A stretch of 44,463 nt of DNA. Origin: Streptomyces sp. H39-S7. Its GTDB lineage: Bacteria > Actinomycetota > Actinomycetes > Streptomycetales > Streptomycetaceae. Below are positions 23,568 through 35,500 of the stretch, in pieces; within the stretch, counting starts at the first letter, position 1; the number at the start of each line of letters is the position of its first letter. Both the position numbers and the translations under genes were made by a program. The notes below the pieces were generated by a model. It searched no databases. It saw nothing but the letters and a program-made list of their open reading frames with translations, and was not told where the DNA came from. The DNA lies in the NCBI RefSeq assembly GCF_027158205.1, contig NZ_JAPVLU010000055.1, forward strand, positions 7,265 through 51,727, in the 5' to 3' direction.

Positions 23568-26500
23568 TCATCGGGTGCCGGAGGCGCAGTCGTCCACGAC
23601 CAGGTCGGCGGGTTCCTCCGGCAAGGAGTTCTGGAGGTGCTCCGCCGAGCCCTGCCAGAGGCTCCGCGCGGGGTCCAGCGAACGGAAGCCGAGCGCTTCC
23701 AGCACCTCTTCGCCGGTCTGCGGATCGGCCCTGACCAGGACGGTGTCGACGTTCCCGGCCCCCGCGATCCGGGCGACGTTCCGGAGTAGCGCCCGCACGG
23801 CCGAGGCCGACCGGTCGCCGTCGCCGTCCCAGACCATGCCGGTCACCGACATGACCTCCGGCGGCCTGCCCGATCCTCCGCCCGACGTCTCGAGCAGCGC
23901 CTGGACGGGGTGGTCCCCGGGCAGCCCGCTGGAATCGACGGTGCCCCGCCCGTAGCGCAACTGCCCACGCCCAGAGCCTCGGTGGCCAAGCCCGGTCCCC
24001 GCGTCCGTGGTGATCCAGTCGAGAACCTGCAGGCGTCCGCGCAGCAGCGCGCGGTTCTCGACGAGGGGAATCCGCGGGGTCGCCTGAGAGGGCGCGGACG
24101 AGGGTGCCTGCGAGGGCGCGGCCGGAGCATTCGGGGCACTCCGTTGCCTCGACGGCGCGGGGCCGAAGGCGGCCGGGGGGAGGGTTGAACGGGGTGAGCC
24201 GGTGGGCGCGGACGTACTGTTCCTGGGCGCCAGCTCCCGGAGGGGGATGTCCTCGCTGTCGTCCGGAGAACTCACCGGCCCGTGCAGGGCCCGGGCGTCC
24301 TCCGGCCGCACACCTCGCTGACGGGCGACGGGCGGCGCGACGACCGGCGGTGTGACGTCAGAGGGAGTGACGTCCGAGGTTGTGACGACCGGCGCTTCCG
24401 GCACGATGAGCGGCACGACGGGCGCCGGTGTGACGACCGGCTCGGAGTCGTCCTCCGCCGGCACGGGAACGAGCGGCCCAGGCACCACTGGTGCCGCGAC
24501 AACCGATGCCGGGACCACCGGTTCGGAGACCACAGGTTCGGTCACCGCCGGCTCCGGTACCGCCGGCTCGACGACCACCTCCGGTACCGCAGGCAGCAGG
24601 CCCAGTGCGCGGGCGCCCCGTTCGTCGGTGCGGAAGAAGACTCCGCCGGGAACGTTGACATCTCGCTGGCCGCCGCGGCCCCACCAGTTGCCCAGGCCGG
24701 TGAGGGAGATCGAGGTGTCCGCCTGGATCAGGTAAGTGAGGCCGTCGCTGCTGCTGCTCCCCTTCTTCTTGGCCGACGCCTCGGACGCGCCCTCCCTCGT
24801 GAAGTCGGTCTTGTACGGCGGAAGTCCCACCGACGGCGTCCACGTGTCCGCGCCGCCGGGCCCGTTGCCGCCCTCGCTGATGGTGGCGACCTGGAACGTG
24901 GCGGTGCCCTGCAGGGCGACGTTGGCACCCTGGGACCCGGTGATCCTGGCCTTGTCCCCGCCGGTGGCCTCGGTCTTGGCGGCCAGCGTCAGCGTCGCAC
25001 TGGAGGACACCACGCGCGGGTTGCGCAGCCGGGTCCGCACCTGGATCTCGCGCAGCAGACTGATCACCCCGGGCTCGCCGGCCAGGCCGCCGATCCGGTA
25101 CACGGCTTGTGGCGCACGCTGCAACTGTGCCGCCAGAGCGGCGGCGTTCAGCTGGCTGCGCAGCACATGGTCGGTCCACGGTGCCGTGAGCGTGTCCGGC
25201 AGCAGACCTCGTACCGCATCCCACACCTCGCGCGACAGGCGGTAGGTGAGGACCCGGCTGTTCTCGGGCAGGACGAAGTCGGCCGGCGGCGCCGTCAGGG
25301 TCGCCGGGACGGAACCCGTGTACGCGGTGGAGTCGTCGGCGGGCGTCGTGGAGCGCACCCCGTCCTCGACGGTGAGCGGGGGCGCATGGTGCCAGTCGCC
25401 CCAGCGACCCACCAGTTGCGAGATCCCCAGGGTGGCGACCTGGGGAAGCCTGCCGTGCCCCTGGACCCGGCGCACACTGACGTTCCAGGTGACATGGTGC
25501 ACCCATGACGCCGTGCCGGCGGTTCCCGGCTTGCTGGTGACACCGGTCTTTCCGGCCGTGCTCCCGGTCGCCGTCAGCCCCTGGTCGCGGACGTACTTCG
25601 CGTCGACCCCGCTGCCGCCGGCGCGGGCGAAGTCCTTGGTCTGGAGGGCGTTGGAGAAGGTGAGACCGGCCGAGGCCTCCAGGCCCCGGGAGCTCTCCGC
25701 GATGTCCTCCTGGCCGGTGCTGGCGTTGGAGGTGGTCTCGGTCGAGGTCGTGCCTTCCGCCAACTGAGCGGGCTCGAACCGGGGGTCGGACAGCTCCGCC
25801 CTCACCAGAACCTGCAGTTGGTAGCGGCCGAACGGACCGTCGTCGTTCTCGTGCGCCGAGAGGCCGCCGCCGGTCAGCACGTCGAACAGGCCGCCCAGCC
25901 CCTCGGGGGAGGCGAGCAGCAGCATCTGCTGTTCCAGCCGGGCACGGGTGCGGGCTGCCGCGGCAGCCGTCAGCCAGGTGCTCGGGAGCTGGTCGAGGGA
26001 CTCCCGCAACTGGCCCACCACCGGCCGGAGATCGACGGGGCCGAGGCCCGAGTCTGCCAGCGAGTACCCGCGTGGCACGGCCGCGGGGGTTGCGGCAGTC
26101 GTCGCAGTCGCCGTTGGGAGCGCCCGGTAGTAGGCGGGCAGATCGAGCTGGACGGGCGGCGTGACCGGTGCGGTGGACGGGCCGGCAGCCGCCGCGACGA
26201 TGTCGGTCGGCGCCGCCACCGGAGTGCCGATCGCAGTGCCCACCGGAGTGCCGACCGGGTTCAGGCCGAAGTACCGTGCCGCGTCCTGCTCGCGGATCCA
26301 CACCTGGACTCCGCCCGGCACATGCAGTTGCTTGCGGGCGACCGGTCCCGCCAAGGTGCCGAGCACGTCCGTGACCACGTTCCGCGACGTGCTGTTCCCA
26401 CTGATGAGGTAGGTCACGTCGAGACTCACCAGCAGCCCGGGACCGGTGTAGGTCACCGAGCTCTCCTGGCCGGCACCGGAATCCAGCGCCTTGGTGAGAG

Positions 26501-29500
26501 AGGACTTCGCCGTGTAGGGCTTGACGCCCAGACCCGGAGTGACCGTCCACCGCTGCGCGGCGATCGAGAAGCCGAAGGCGATTCCGAGTTCCCGCGAGGA
26601 ACCGGACTTCGCGGCCGTCCTGACCGCGTTGCCGCCGGTGGTGGTGTTCTTCAACTCGACCTGGCCACGGCCCACGATGCGCGGGTTGCTCAGCGCACCG
26701 GAGAGCCGCGCCTGGTCCATCCCGTCGCCCATCCGCCCGTAGCGGAAGACTGGCCCGGTCCCGTAGCCGTCCTGCAGGATCCGTTGGAAGTTGGCTCGTA
26801 CCGTGTCCTCGTTGAACGCCGCCTCCACCTGCTGCGACGCGATCGTGGCGTATCCGCCCGCCGCCGGTGGGCCGAGCGGCAGCGCTGCCGCCACCTGGGC
26901 GAGGTAGGCCATCGCACGGTCGTACGACCGGCCCGCCCGGGTCGTCCGGGGCACCGGCTGCTCATGCGTGGCGCTGGCCAGCAGGACCTGCCGGACGCCC
27001 TCCGGCAGCGGATCCACCCCGTTCACCCGCACCACGGAATGCACGTCGGGCAGTCGCACTGTCGGTGCGCCGCGGGGCACCGACGGCTGCTCGTGCGCGA
27101 CAGTGCTCAACGCGCCGGCGTCCCGCCTGAGGTCCGGCACGGCGCCCGGCTGGGGGTGCTCACCGATGGGAGCCAGGTCGAGGGGGACCAGCACCTGCAC
27201 CTGGGCGGGCACCGGTGTCAGCTCCTCGGAGGCACCGGACTCGTGGCGGATCGTGATCTCGTACGCGATCGGGAGCAGGAAGACGGCGGCTTCCTTGGGT
27301 CCCACCGCCTGCTGGGTGCGCCCGACGCTCGTCGTGGCGGTGGTCGTCTTCTCCCACTCGTAAGCGGCCTTGCCCGCCACCTTGGGAACCAGCGCGCGCA
27401 GCGGTATGTCGGTCCCCAGGCCGAAGGTGACGGAGAGATCCGCACCGCCCTCCAGCGACCGCGTCTGCGCCTGCTTCCCCTCCAGTTTTCCGCTGCTCTT
27501 CGCGCTGCTGGTCACCTCCAGGCTGTCGCTGGTCCCCCGGAAGACTGCCGGACCGGCCGGGCGGGGCCGGATCATGACCTGGACGTATTCCGGATGGGCG
27601 TACGCGGTGCGCCGGGTGTGAGCCTTCAGCAGCAGGGAGTCGCCGCTCCAGAACACGCCCTGAAGGCCTGACTGCGACACGGCCGTCGTCAGGTTCCGGA
27701 GTGCGTTGGCGTTCTCCTTGAACTGCTTCAGGCCGACCGGTTCCCCGGTTCCGGTGCCGGCAGGGTTTCCGGCGCCCTTGACCTTGAGCCGCTGGGCAAT
27801 CAGGTCCAGAACGTCCCGGGAGCCGCCCGCCCACAGCACGGTGCCGGCCTGGAGGCCGTCGTCGGTCAGGTGCCGGGCCGGCCCCTGACCCTGGTACTCG
27901 TCGGAGGGGTGGACGCCCAGCGGGGAGCCCGGGTCCGGAACCCGCACCCGGACGCCGTGGTCGAGGGGCACCGAAGTGGTGCGCTCGTTCCGGCCCTCGA
28001 CCATCACGGCGATGTCGTAGGTGATGCGGGCGCTGTACAGGCGGGTGGGACCCGAGTATCCGAGCCCCTGTTCCGCGTTCGCGCCGGTGGTGGTCGTCGA
28101 GGTGTGCGTGTCCTTCGCGCCGGCCCCCACGTTCACGCTGGCGCCCACGCCGGTGTAGCTGCCGTTCCCCTTCATCCCCTCGACCTGCCGGACCAACCAC
28201 CCGACGGTGGTCCCGAGGGTGAAGGAGAGGGAGTGGGAGGCACCGGTGGCGGTCTTGTTCTCGGTGCCGAGATTGGTCCCGTTGTCCATGGACACGTCGT
28301 CGGCGCGGCCCAGCAGCTGAGGAGCGTCCAGCCTGGCCCGCACCCGCACCACGGCCCGGCTCGCCCCCAAGAGACCTGCGGCTTCCAAGGTCGGCGAGAC
28401 CAGCACGTCGTTGACCAGCTGCTCGAAGGACGCCTCCATGTTGGGCCGGCCGAGGAAGTCCCGAAGGGCCTCGTAGGCTCCGCCGCCGACCACCCGGAAC
28501 TCCGGCGGCAGCAGGGCGAGCACGTCGCGCAGCAGGCGTCCGTCGCCGGTGCTGACGTACTCGGGTACGTGCAGCGGCGGCAGCCGCATCGCCTCGGGCG
28601 CTCCCGCCGCAGCCGCGGCTCCGGTGGCAGGGACGGACAACGCCTGCGCCTGGAGCGCGGCCCTGACCACGTGGTCGGGGACCTTCAGGACGAGGCCGCC
28701 CGGCGTACCGGTCAAGGTGACGGGGGTCCCGGCGTCACTCGCCCGGCGCACGGTGACGCGCCACGTCGAGTCGAAGGCGACCGGGTGCCAGTACCCGGTG
28801 CTGTTGCTGGCGCGTGACTGCTGCACCGCGCGGTTCGCCGTGGACTCACGGGCAGCGGTGCTGATCAGCCCCTTGACGTTGACGGTGGGGCTGATGGTCC
28901 GCAGCGCCGCGTCGGTGCCCTGGCCGAAGGTGAGCGGCACTTGCGCGATCGTCAGTTCCGGGCGTTCGTTGGCCTTGTCGCTCTGATCGACCGCGCCGGT
29001 CTTGCTGTCCCCATGGCTCCGGCTGACTTTGCCCTCCTCGGCGCCGTCCCCACCTGTACCGTTGGCCGGCTCGACCTTGACCACGACCTCGCGCGCGTCC
29101 GGCCCGGTGCCCACGGTGACGGCCCATCCGTCCCCGCGCACGGCCTCGAAGACTTCCTTGAACCCCTCCGAGGAGAGGGCGAGGTGGAAGAGGCTGTCGG
29201 CGTCGGAGAGGTGAGCGAGGGAGTCGGGCAGCTGTCCCCTGATCGACGCCAGAACCGCGTCCAGATCCGCCTGCGCGACGTCCTTCAACTCGGTCAGTCC
29301 GAACTGGGCCAGTCCGGCCGGCAGCGGGCCGGCCGGCAGGACCGGAGCCGGCGGCGCCTCGACGATGGCGCTGTCGTCCGGCACGACCTCCTCGGACGCG
29401 GGGAGGGTGCCGGAAGCAGGCCCGTCCGCAAGGTGCGTCGGAGTGGTTGTACCGGCTGCCCTGCCCTTGCCCTTCGCTGCCCAGGGGATCCTGGGTGGTT

Positions 29501-32500
29501 CGACATTCTCGTCGGACGTTTCGGGTTCATCGACGTGGACCGGTGGATGGGCCTCCGCCTGAGCAGACGAACCGCCCACCTCGGCGGCGGTCCCCGTCCG
29601 GGCGGCAAGTCGCCTCTCGGCGGCGGCAACCGCCCGCTCACCTGGTGACGCGACATCGCTGGGCGGGTCCCCGCCCAGCGTCCTGCCCTCACCCGGGAAC
29701 CGCACAGCGGAGTACGCGTCCGGGGTCCGGAAGAGGGACCGGTACTGATCAAGAGACAGCTCCCGTACCACCGGGCCGGACCGTGACACGTCCTCGATCC
29801 GCTGGAGGTGCCGGGTCAGGACCGCGAAGTCGGCGGCGTTCGAGGCCTGGCCCATGACGCCGTTCTCGCCGGCGAACGGATCCGTTCGCCGCAGAGCCAC
29901 CAGCGCTTCCGCGTATTCGTCCGGCAGACCGAGGAAGTGCATCAGTTCGTGCAGCAGCACTCCGGGCGTACTCTCCGCGAACCACTGCAACTGATTGCTC
30001 TGCCCGGCACCGGGACGCACCTCGATCGTCTGATGGGCTTCCCCCGCCTCGGCGGTCAGCTCCAGGTTGAGATGCACCTGGTCGCCACCGCGCAGCCGGA
30101 ACCTGCTGTTGAAGTACTGGCCGACGGCGTCAAGCGCCGTGTCCCACAGGCGGTTGACCGCCTCGGCGTCCAGGGCGCTGTCCGCCTCCGGCCGAAGGTG
30201 CAGGCGCAGCGTGAATTCGCGGACCCACTGCCCGGGCCGCGCTTCGAAGCGCCGCACGTCATGGACGATCCTGGTCTCGTACCCCTCCAACTCCGGACGG
30301 TAGTTGCCGTAGGGGCCACGCGGCGGGGCGGCGGAAGGCTCCTGCGGACGGGAGGAGGGGCCGGTCAGCGGATCGAATCGCTCGGTATCCACCCGCGCGA
30401 CCGGCGCGAACGTGCGTATGCGCGCCCACTCGTCGGGGCTCATCAGCGGCGGCCGGGCCTGTGGAACGGTCACCTCGGCGGGAACGGCGCCGTGGGCGGC
30501 CGAAGCCGAGGTCGGCATCGCCGGGGCCGATCGGGGCGCGGGGCTGGGGGCGGGTCGGCGCGGCGCCGGCGCCTGGGGGCGTGCTTGAGGAGCGGGGGTC
30601 GCGGTCGGCACCACGGGAATGGCTGCCATGTAGTGATCCGCCGGGGTGGTCACCCGCACCAGCGTCAGGGGAGGGCGGTCATCCGGACTGCTGCCGCTGA
30701 AAGCCTGAATCGCGCCATCGGCTTCTACGATGTCAATTTCCCGCCCGAGGACGTTCGCCGCGACAAGCGGCATGAAGTCCCCGGCGAGGCTAGCGTAGCT
30801 CCCCATGGTTTCCATCGACCGCTGTACCACCTCGAGATCGCCAACGGCGAGGAACTCTCGATAGAGGTACTGATGGCTCACCACATGACGGGCGAACAGG
30901 GTACGCAGGGAACGAACCGTCACTTCCCCGCGGGAGTCGAGTGCTCCTGGCACGTCCGCCAGACTCGGCCCGGCCAGTCGGATGAGCGCGTGGAAGAAGC
31001 AGTCCCCGTCAGCAGGGAGGTTCTCGACGGTGAAGTTGCCGTCCAGAGAACTCACCTGCTGATCGCTGAGGAAAACCTCGGCCCTGGGCGGCGCATTCTC
31101 CACTCTGCGCGCCTTCGTGGGCGGTGAGGTGACGGGGAGATCATGGGTTCGGGAAGCTACGGCCTGTGCCCGCTTGTGGATCTCCTGATAGCGCCTCTGG
31201 AAAGTCTTGTGGCTGATGAAGCGGAGATGGTTTGCGATACTGGCAAGGGTGTAGTGGCCGAGCAACTCCGTCAATAGCTCATCCAGGGAAGCCAGTTCTC
31301 GATCGTTGAGTTTATTCAGTTCGCTCTGAGCGGCCTCGGTCCTCCGCAGGAAGTCTGCCATTCCTCCAGCGTCAAGCCTGGCTCGGTCGTTTGTGCGACG
31401 CTCGTCCTCCCCGAGGATGGAATGGCCCAACGTGCGAGTCTTCTCCGTCCCTTCCTTCGGGTACAGCAGAGTGCTCACCCGAGCACCGCTGATTCCGAGA
31501 GCCCTTCCGATGAGTTCCTGTGAGGTCCCGCCTGCTATCAGCCCCCGGATGACATTCCATGCATCATCGCCAATATCCCCGAGCCTCTCGTTGGCATTGT
31601 TCAAGTGCCTCTCGAATTGGCTTCTCGCGGCCTCCGGCATGGCAGCGCGGATTTTTTCCCTGATGGCTTCGAGCAGAAGCTTCTTGTCCACGCGGAGCGG
31701 TTGCGGTGGAGGCGTCTGGTTGCGGGGCCGCTTTCGGGTATTCGTGGAAGGGACCCCGCCCTGCGAGGGCGGGCCGCCTAGGCGAGAATCCGGCGGGCCT
31801 TCGTTCTGCTCCTCGGATTCGTCTTCGGAGGCCGTCTCCCAAGCGCCGGTGCCCGATTTGTAGAAAAACGTCCCGGTGTCGGTGTTCTTCGTATGGGGGA
31901 CAGTCACCTGTCCGTCGCGCCCGAAGTCCACCCCGTCCTGCGGTATCGGCTGGTTCGAAAATCCTGTTGTGTACATCGTGCTGCTCTTGAGTTTGATTTC
32001 CAGCGCGTCCCTGATCCAGTTGGGTTCGGTGTCCGCGACGTATCCGTCTCCCCCGTTCGTGACAGTAGGTGGACGGAGCATATGGCTGCCGTACTTCACC
32101 ACGCTTTCTGCGGATTCTTTGAAGTACCGTCCGAGGTTTTCGTTGAACCGCAGACTGAACCCGGCCTCCTGGTAATGCTTGAGGGCCGCCCAGCAGGGCG
32201 CACAAGGGCGTTTGCGGCCGCGTACCACGATGTCCCCGGTGATGTATTCCTGATGATTCTCGGAGGTGATGCCCGCGCTGTGCAAGGCGGCCAGCAGCTT
32301 CTGCTCGGCGTGCATGCTGGCTTGTCTCCCGGCGACGCCAGGGTGCCGGATCAGGATCACCGTGTTCTCGTACCGGTCGTGAGTGAGCAGCTCGAACAGA
32401 CGGGCTCCGCGTGCCGTATCACCGGCCGCAGCGTCCGCGACCACGACGGCCTGAGCGCCGCCTTCCCGTGCCGCCAGCAGCACGTTTCCCGCTGAGCTGC

Positions 32501-35500
32501 TCGGTATGCCGCGGAGTGCATCGTCGGTGATCATGCGTCCGGCCCGCTCGGCACGCCCTCGTGCCTCGGCAAGGCTCTTCCCGTACCTGCGCTCCGACGG
32601 AGGCGGTTCGGACTCCAACAGATCGCAGAGTGTTCCACCCTTCTTCAGGTAGTTCTCCACCAGGTCAATGGAGCTGTTGTAGTTGGTGGCGAAGACGAGG
32701 CGGCCGTTGATGAGCATGCCCTGGACTTCGACCTCCCTCGGCTGTGTTCGGGAGGCAGACATCTCGACGTCCTCGTTCGGGGCTTGCGCGGCGCTGCTGG
32801 AAGATCCTGCGGCCCCCGAACTGTCCACGCTCGGCTGTCCCCCTTCCTGGAGGTAGCCGATGCCGGTGAAGAGTCGGATCGAGATGTGCCGCAGCGTCTG
32901 TGCGTCGCGTTCCGTGCGGAAACTGCGCGGGAGCCTGAGCTCCATCGTCGCGGTCGCCCGGCCCATCTGGCTCTGCGTCGGCCGGTAGGTGAGACTCCGG
33001 ACCAGCGCGTCGATATCGCCGAGAGGGGTCCCATCGGACTCGACCTGGTCCTGCGGGTGTTCAGCCTGCGAGGCCGCGGGCGGAGCGGACGTGGGAAGGG
33101 TCCCGTCCCCCATCTCCTCGTCGTCGGTCACCGCGCCGTCCGTCGCCTCGTCATCCGTCGCCTCGCCCATGACGACGTCCTGCCCTGACGGTCCCTGCCC
33201 CGCTGGTTGCTGCCGGGACGCGCCGAGCGAGCGGATCACCGATCCCTCGACGTCCCCCACGGAGGTGGCGACATGCGCGGGAAACCCGCCGGACGTCGGG
33301 GAGAACCGCAGGACCTCGGGATGCTCTGGCAGGTGCGCCAGGTGACCGGTCTGCCCGTCCAGGAAGACGACCGTTTCGTTCTCCTCGTGCACGACGTTCA
33401 CCACGTGGGCGATCGGATCACTGCGGGTACCGATGACCAACAGCCCGCGCGCACCGAGGCCGGCCCGGATCACCAGGTCCACGACCTCACCGTACGAACC
33501 CACCGGCACCGGGGGTACACCGGTGTAGTTGACGAGGTGCTCGACCGGGCTCAGCCCGGTCGGCGGGGCCTGCCAGCCCTCACCCTCCGCCAACGAGATG
33601 TCCGTCGAGATAGCCGACAGCACACAGTTGGTGCCCGCTTCGGGAAGGTCGTCGCGCGCGGGGTTGACCTGGGTCAGCCACGGATACCGCGCTGCCGTCC
33701 ACTGCCGGCCGAACCCGCCGCCCGAACCCGCGAACACCACACGCTGGTCACCGAGCTCAGCGACACCGGCCGACGGAACGTGCTCAAACGGATCGAGGCC
33801 GGCCGTGCCCGGTCGGGTGGTCGGCCGGGTGGCGAGCGCGGCCTGCTCCCGCTCCCGTCGGGCGTTCGTCTCGGCAGCCTGCCGCTGCGCCTGCTGCGAC
33901 ACCTGCGACCGGACATCGAGTCGGGCCTTGTCCATGGCGTCGGCCCATGCCTTGCCCTCCGACTCCCTCCCGGCCGCCGGTCGCCCTTCACCGGGGGCGG
34001 GTGACGGGGTCCGCGCGGCCGGCTCGAACGCTTCCTGTTCCGTCACCACCGACGTCGACGTCTTCCCGAGCCCCGACTTCGGCGGCTTGGCCTCCTTCTT
34101 CGGCTGGCCCTTCTTCTTCGACTTGGTCGCAACGACGGCGGAGGCCCGCACCTTCGCCGGCGGGTAGGAGCCCTGCTCCGTTGCCGACGTTCCTCCCGGG
34201 ACGAACTTGACCCAGCGGCCCGGTGTGCCGTCCTCGTTGCGGAGGATGCCCAGGGGCACGTCCGGCCGGTGGTGGAAGATGTAGATGGATGTCGTGGAGG
34301 CCCACACCACGTGGTTGGTGCTGTCGGCCACCTGCTGCGCGACCACGACGCCGTTGGCCCCCTTGGCGCCGGCCTGGCAGGCGCACAGGAGGATCTGGCC
34401 CTCCGGTGGCATGCGCCGCAGACTCGGCCTGCGGCTCAGTGCCGTTCCGAGGGAAGTGCCGGGAAGGTGGAGATGCTGCTGCTTCTCGCCCTCCTTCACC
34501 GGGGCCCGGGTCGGCATCCATGCGGCCAGATGCGTGGCGTGGGTGAAGACCGTGTAGATGGGCTTCGTCACGTCCCACGGCACCAGCGCGATCGAATCGA
34601 CCGGAGGCGTCATATCGGTCGCGGTATCGGAGTTCTCGGTCTTCTCGTAGTCGAGGGGAAGGTACTGGAAATGCGGGCTGGTCGCGTCGAACCCGGCGCG
34701 GGTGCGCTCGAAATCGCGCGTGCGGGAATCCGAGTAGAACGCTCGGCCACCCGACTGCTGGTTCCACGGGAGCAAGGTGGCCTGACTGTCGAGCAGGTGG
34801 TCGTACTCGTCCCCCCTGCGCCCGGTGTCGAACTTCCGGCCCTCCTCGGTCTCGTTGACCACCATGGTGCTGACTTTCGGCAGGCCGATGCCGTCAGCCG
34901 CCGGCGCATCACCGGGCTCCTGCGGAACCTCACGGATCCAGAAGCCGAGTTCCCAGTCCTCCTTCTTCTCCGCATCGACCCGGATGCGTTCCTTCACCAC
35001 GGAAGACGTCACGGTATGGGTCCACACGGTCCGTCCGGTGGCCTGGGCGATCGAGCGCGGGAATTCCAGGGTTTCGGCCAGATCGCCGGAACCGATCAGG
35101 AGAAGCTGGTGGTCGTCGGGCAGTTCGGCCACGCGCGGATCAGCCAGCACCGCCTCGGCCACTTCGTCCGCGTCGAAGTCTTCGTAGGCCGTTCTGGGAA
35201 GGACCACCAGGAACAGCGGAGCCGGGGAGATCTCACTCAGCTCGCGAGTCTTCCGCTTGAGCTCGATCGGCGCGGGTTTCACCGTCTTGCCGGACTTGGC
35301 GGCCTTACCGCTCTTCGGCGGCTCCGCCGGCTTCTCGCGCGGCTTGGACCACTCGTACGTCGTCGGGTCGTTGACCGTCGTGGCCGCCGGGGACCTGCCC
35401 TTGGCCTTGCCGAAGATGATCCCGACCGGGCTTATTCCGTCCGCGCCGGTCACCGGTCCAAGGATGTGTCGCTGCCCGGGCTCCGCTGTCGGGACGGGTG

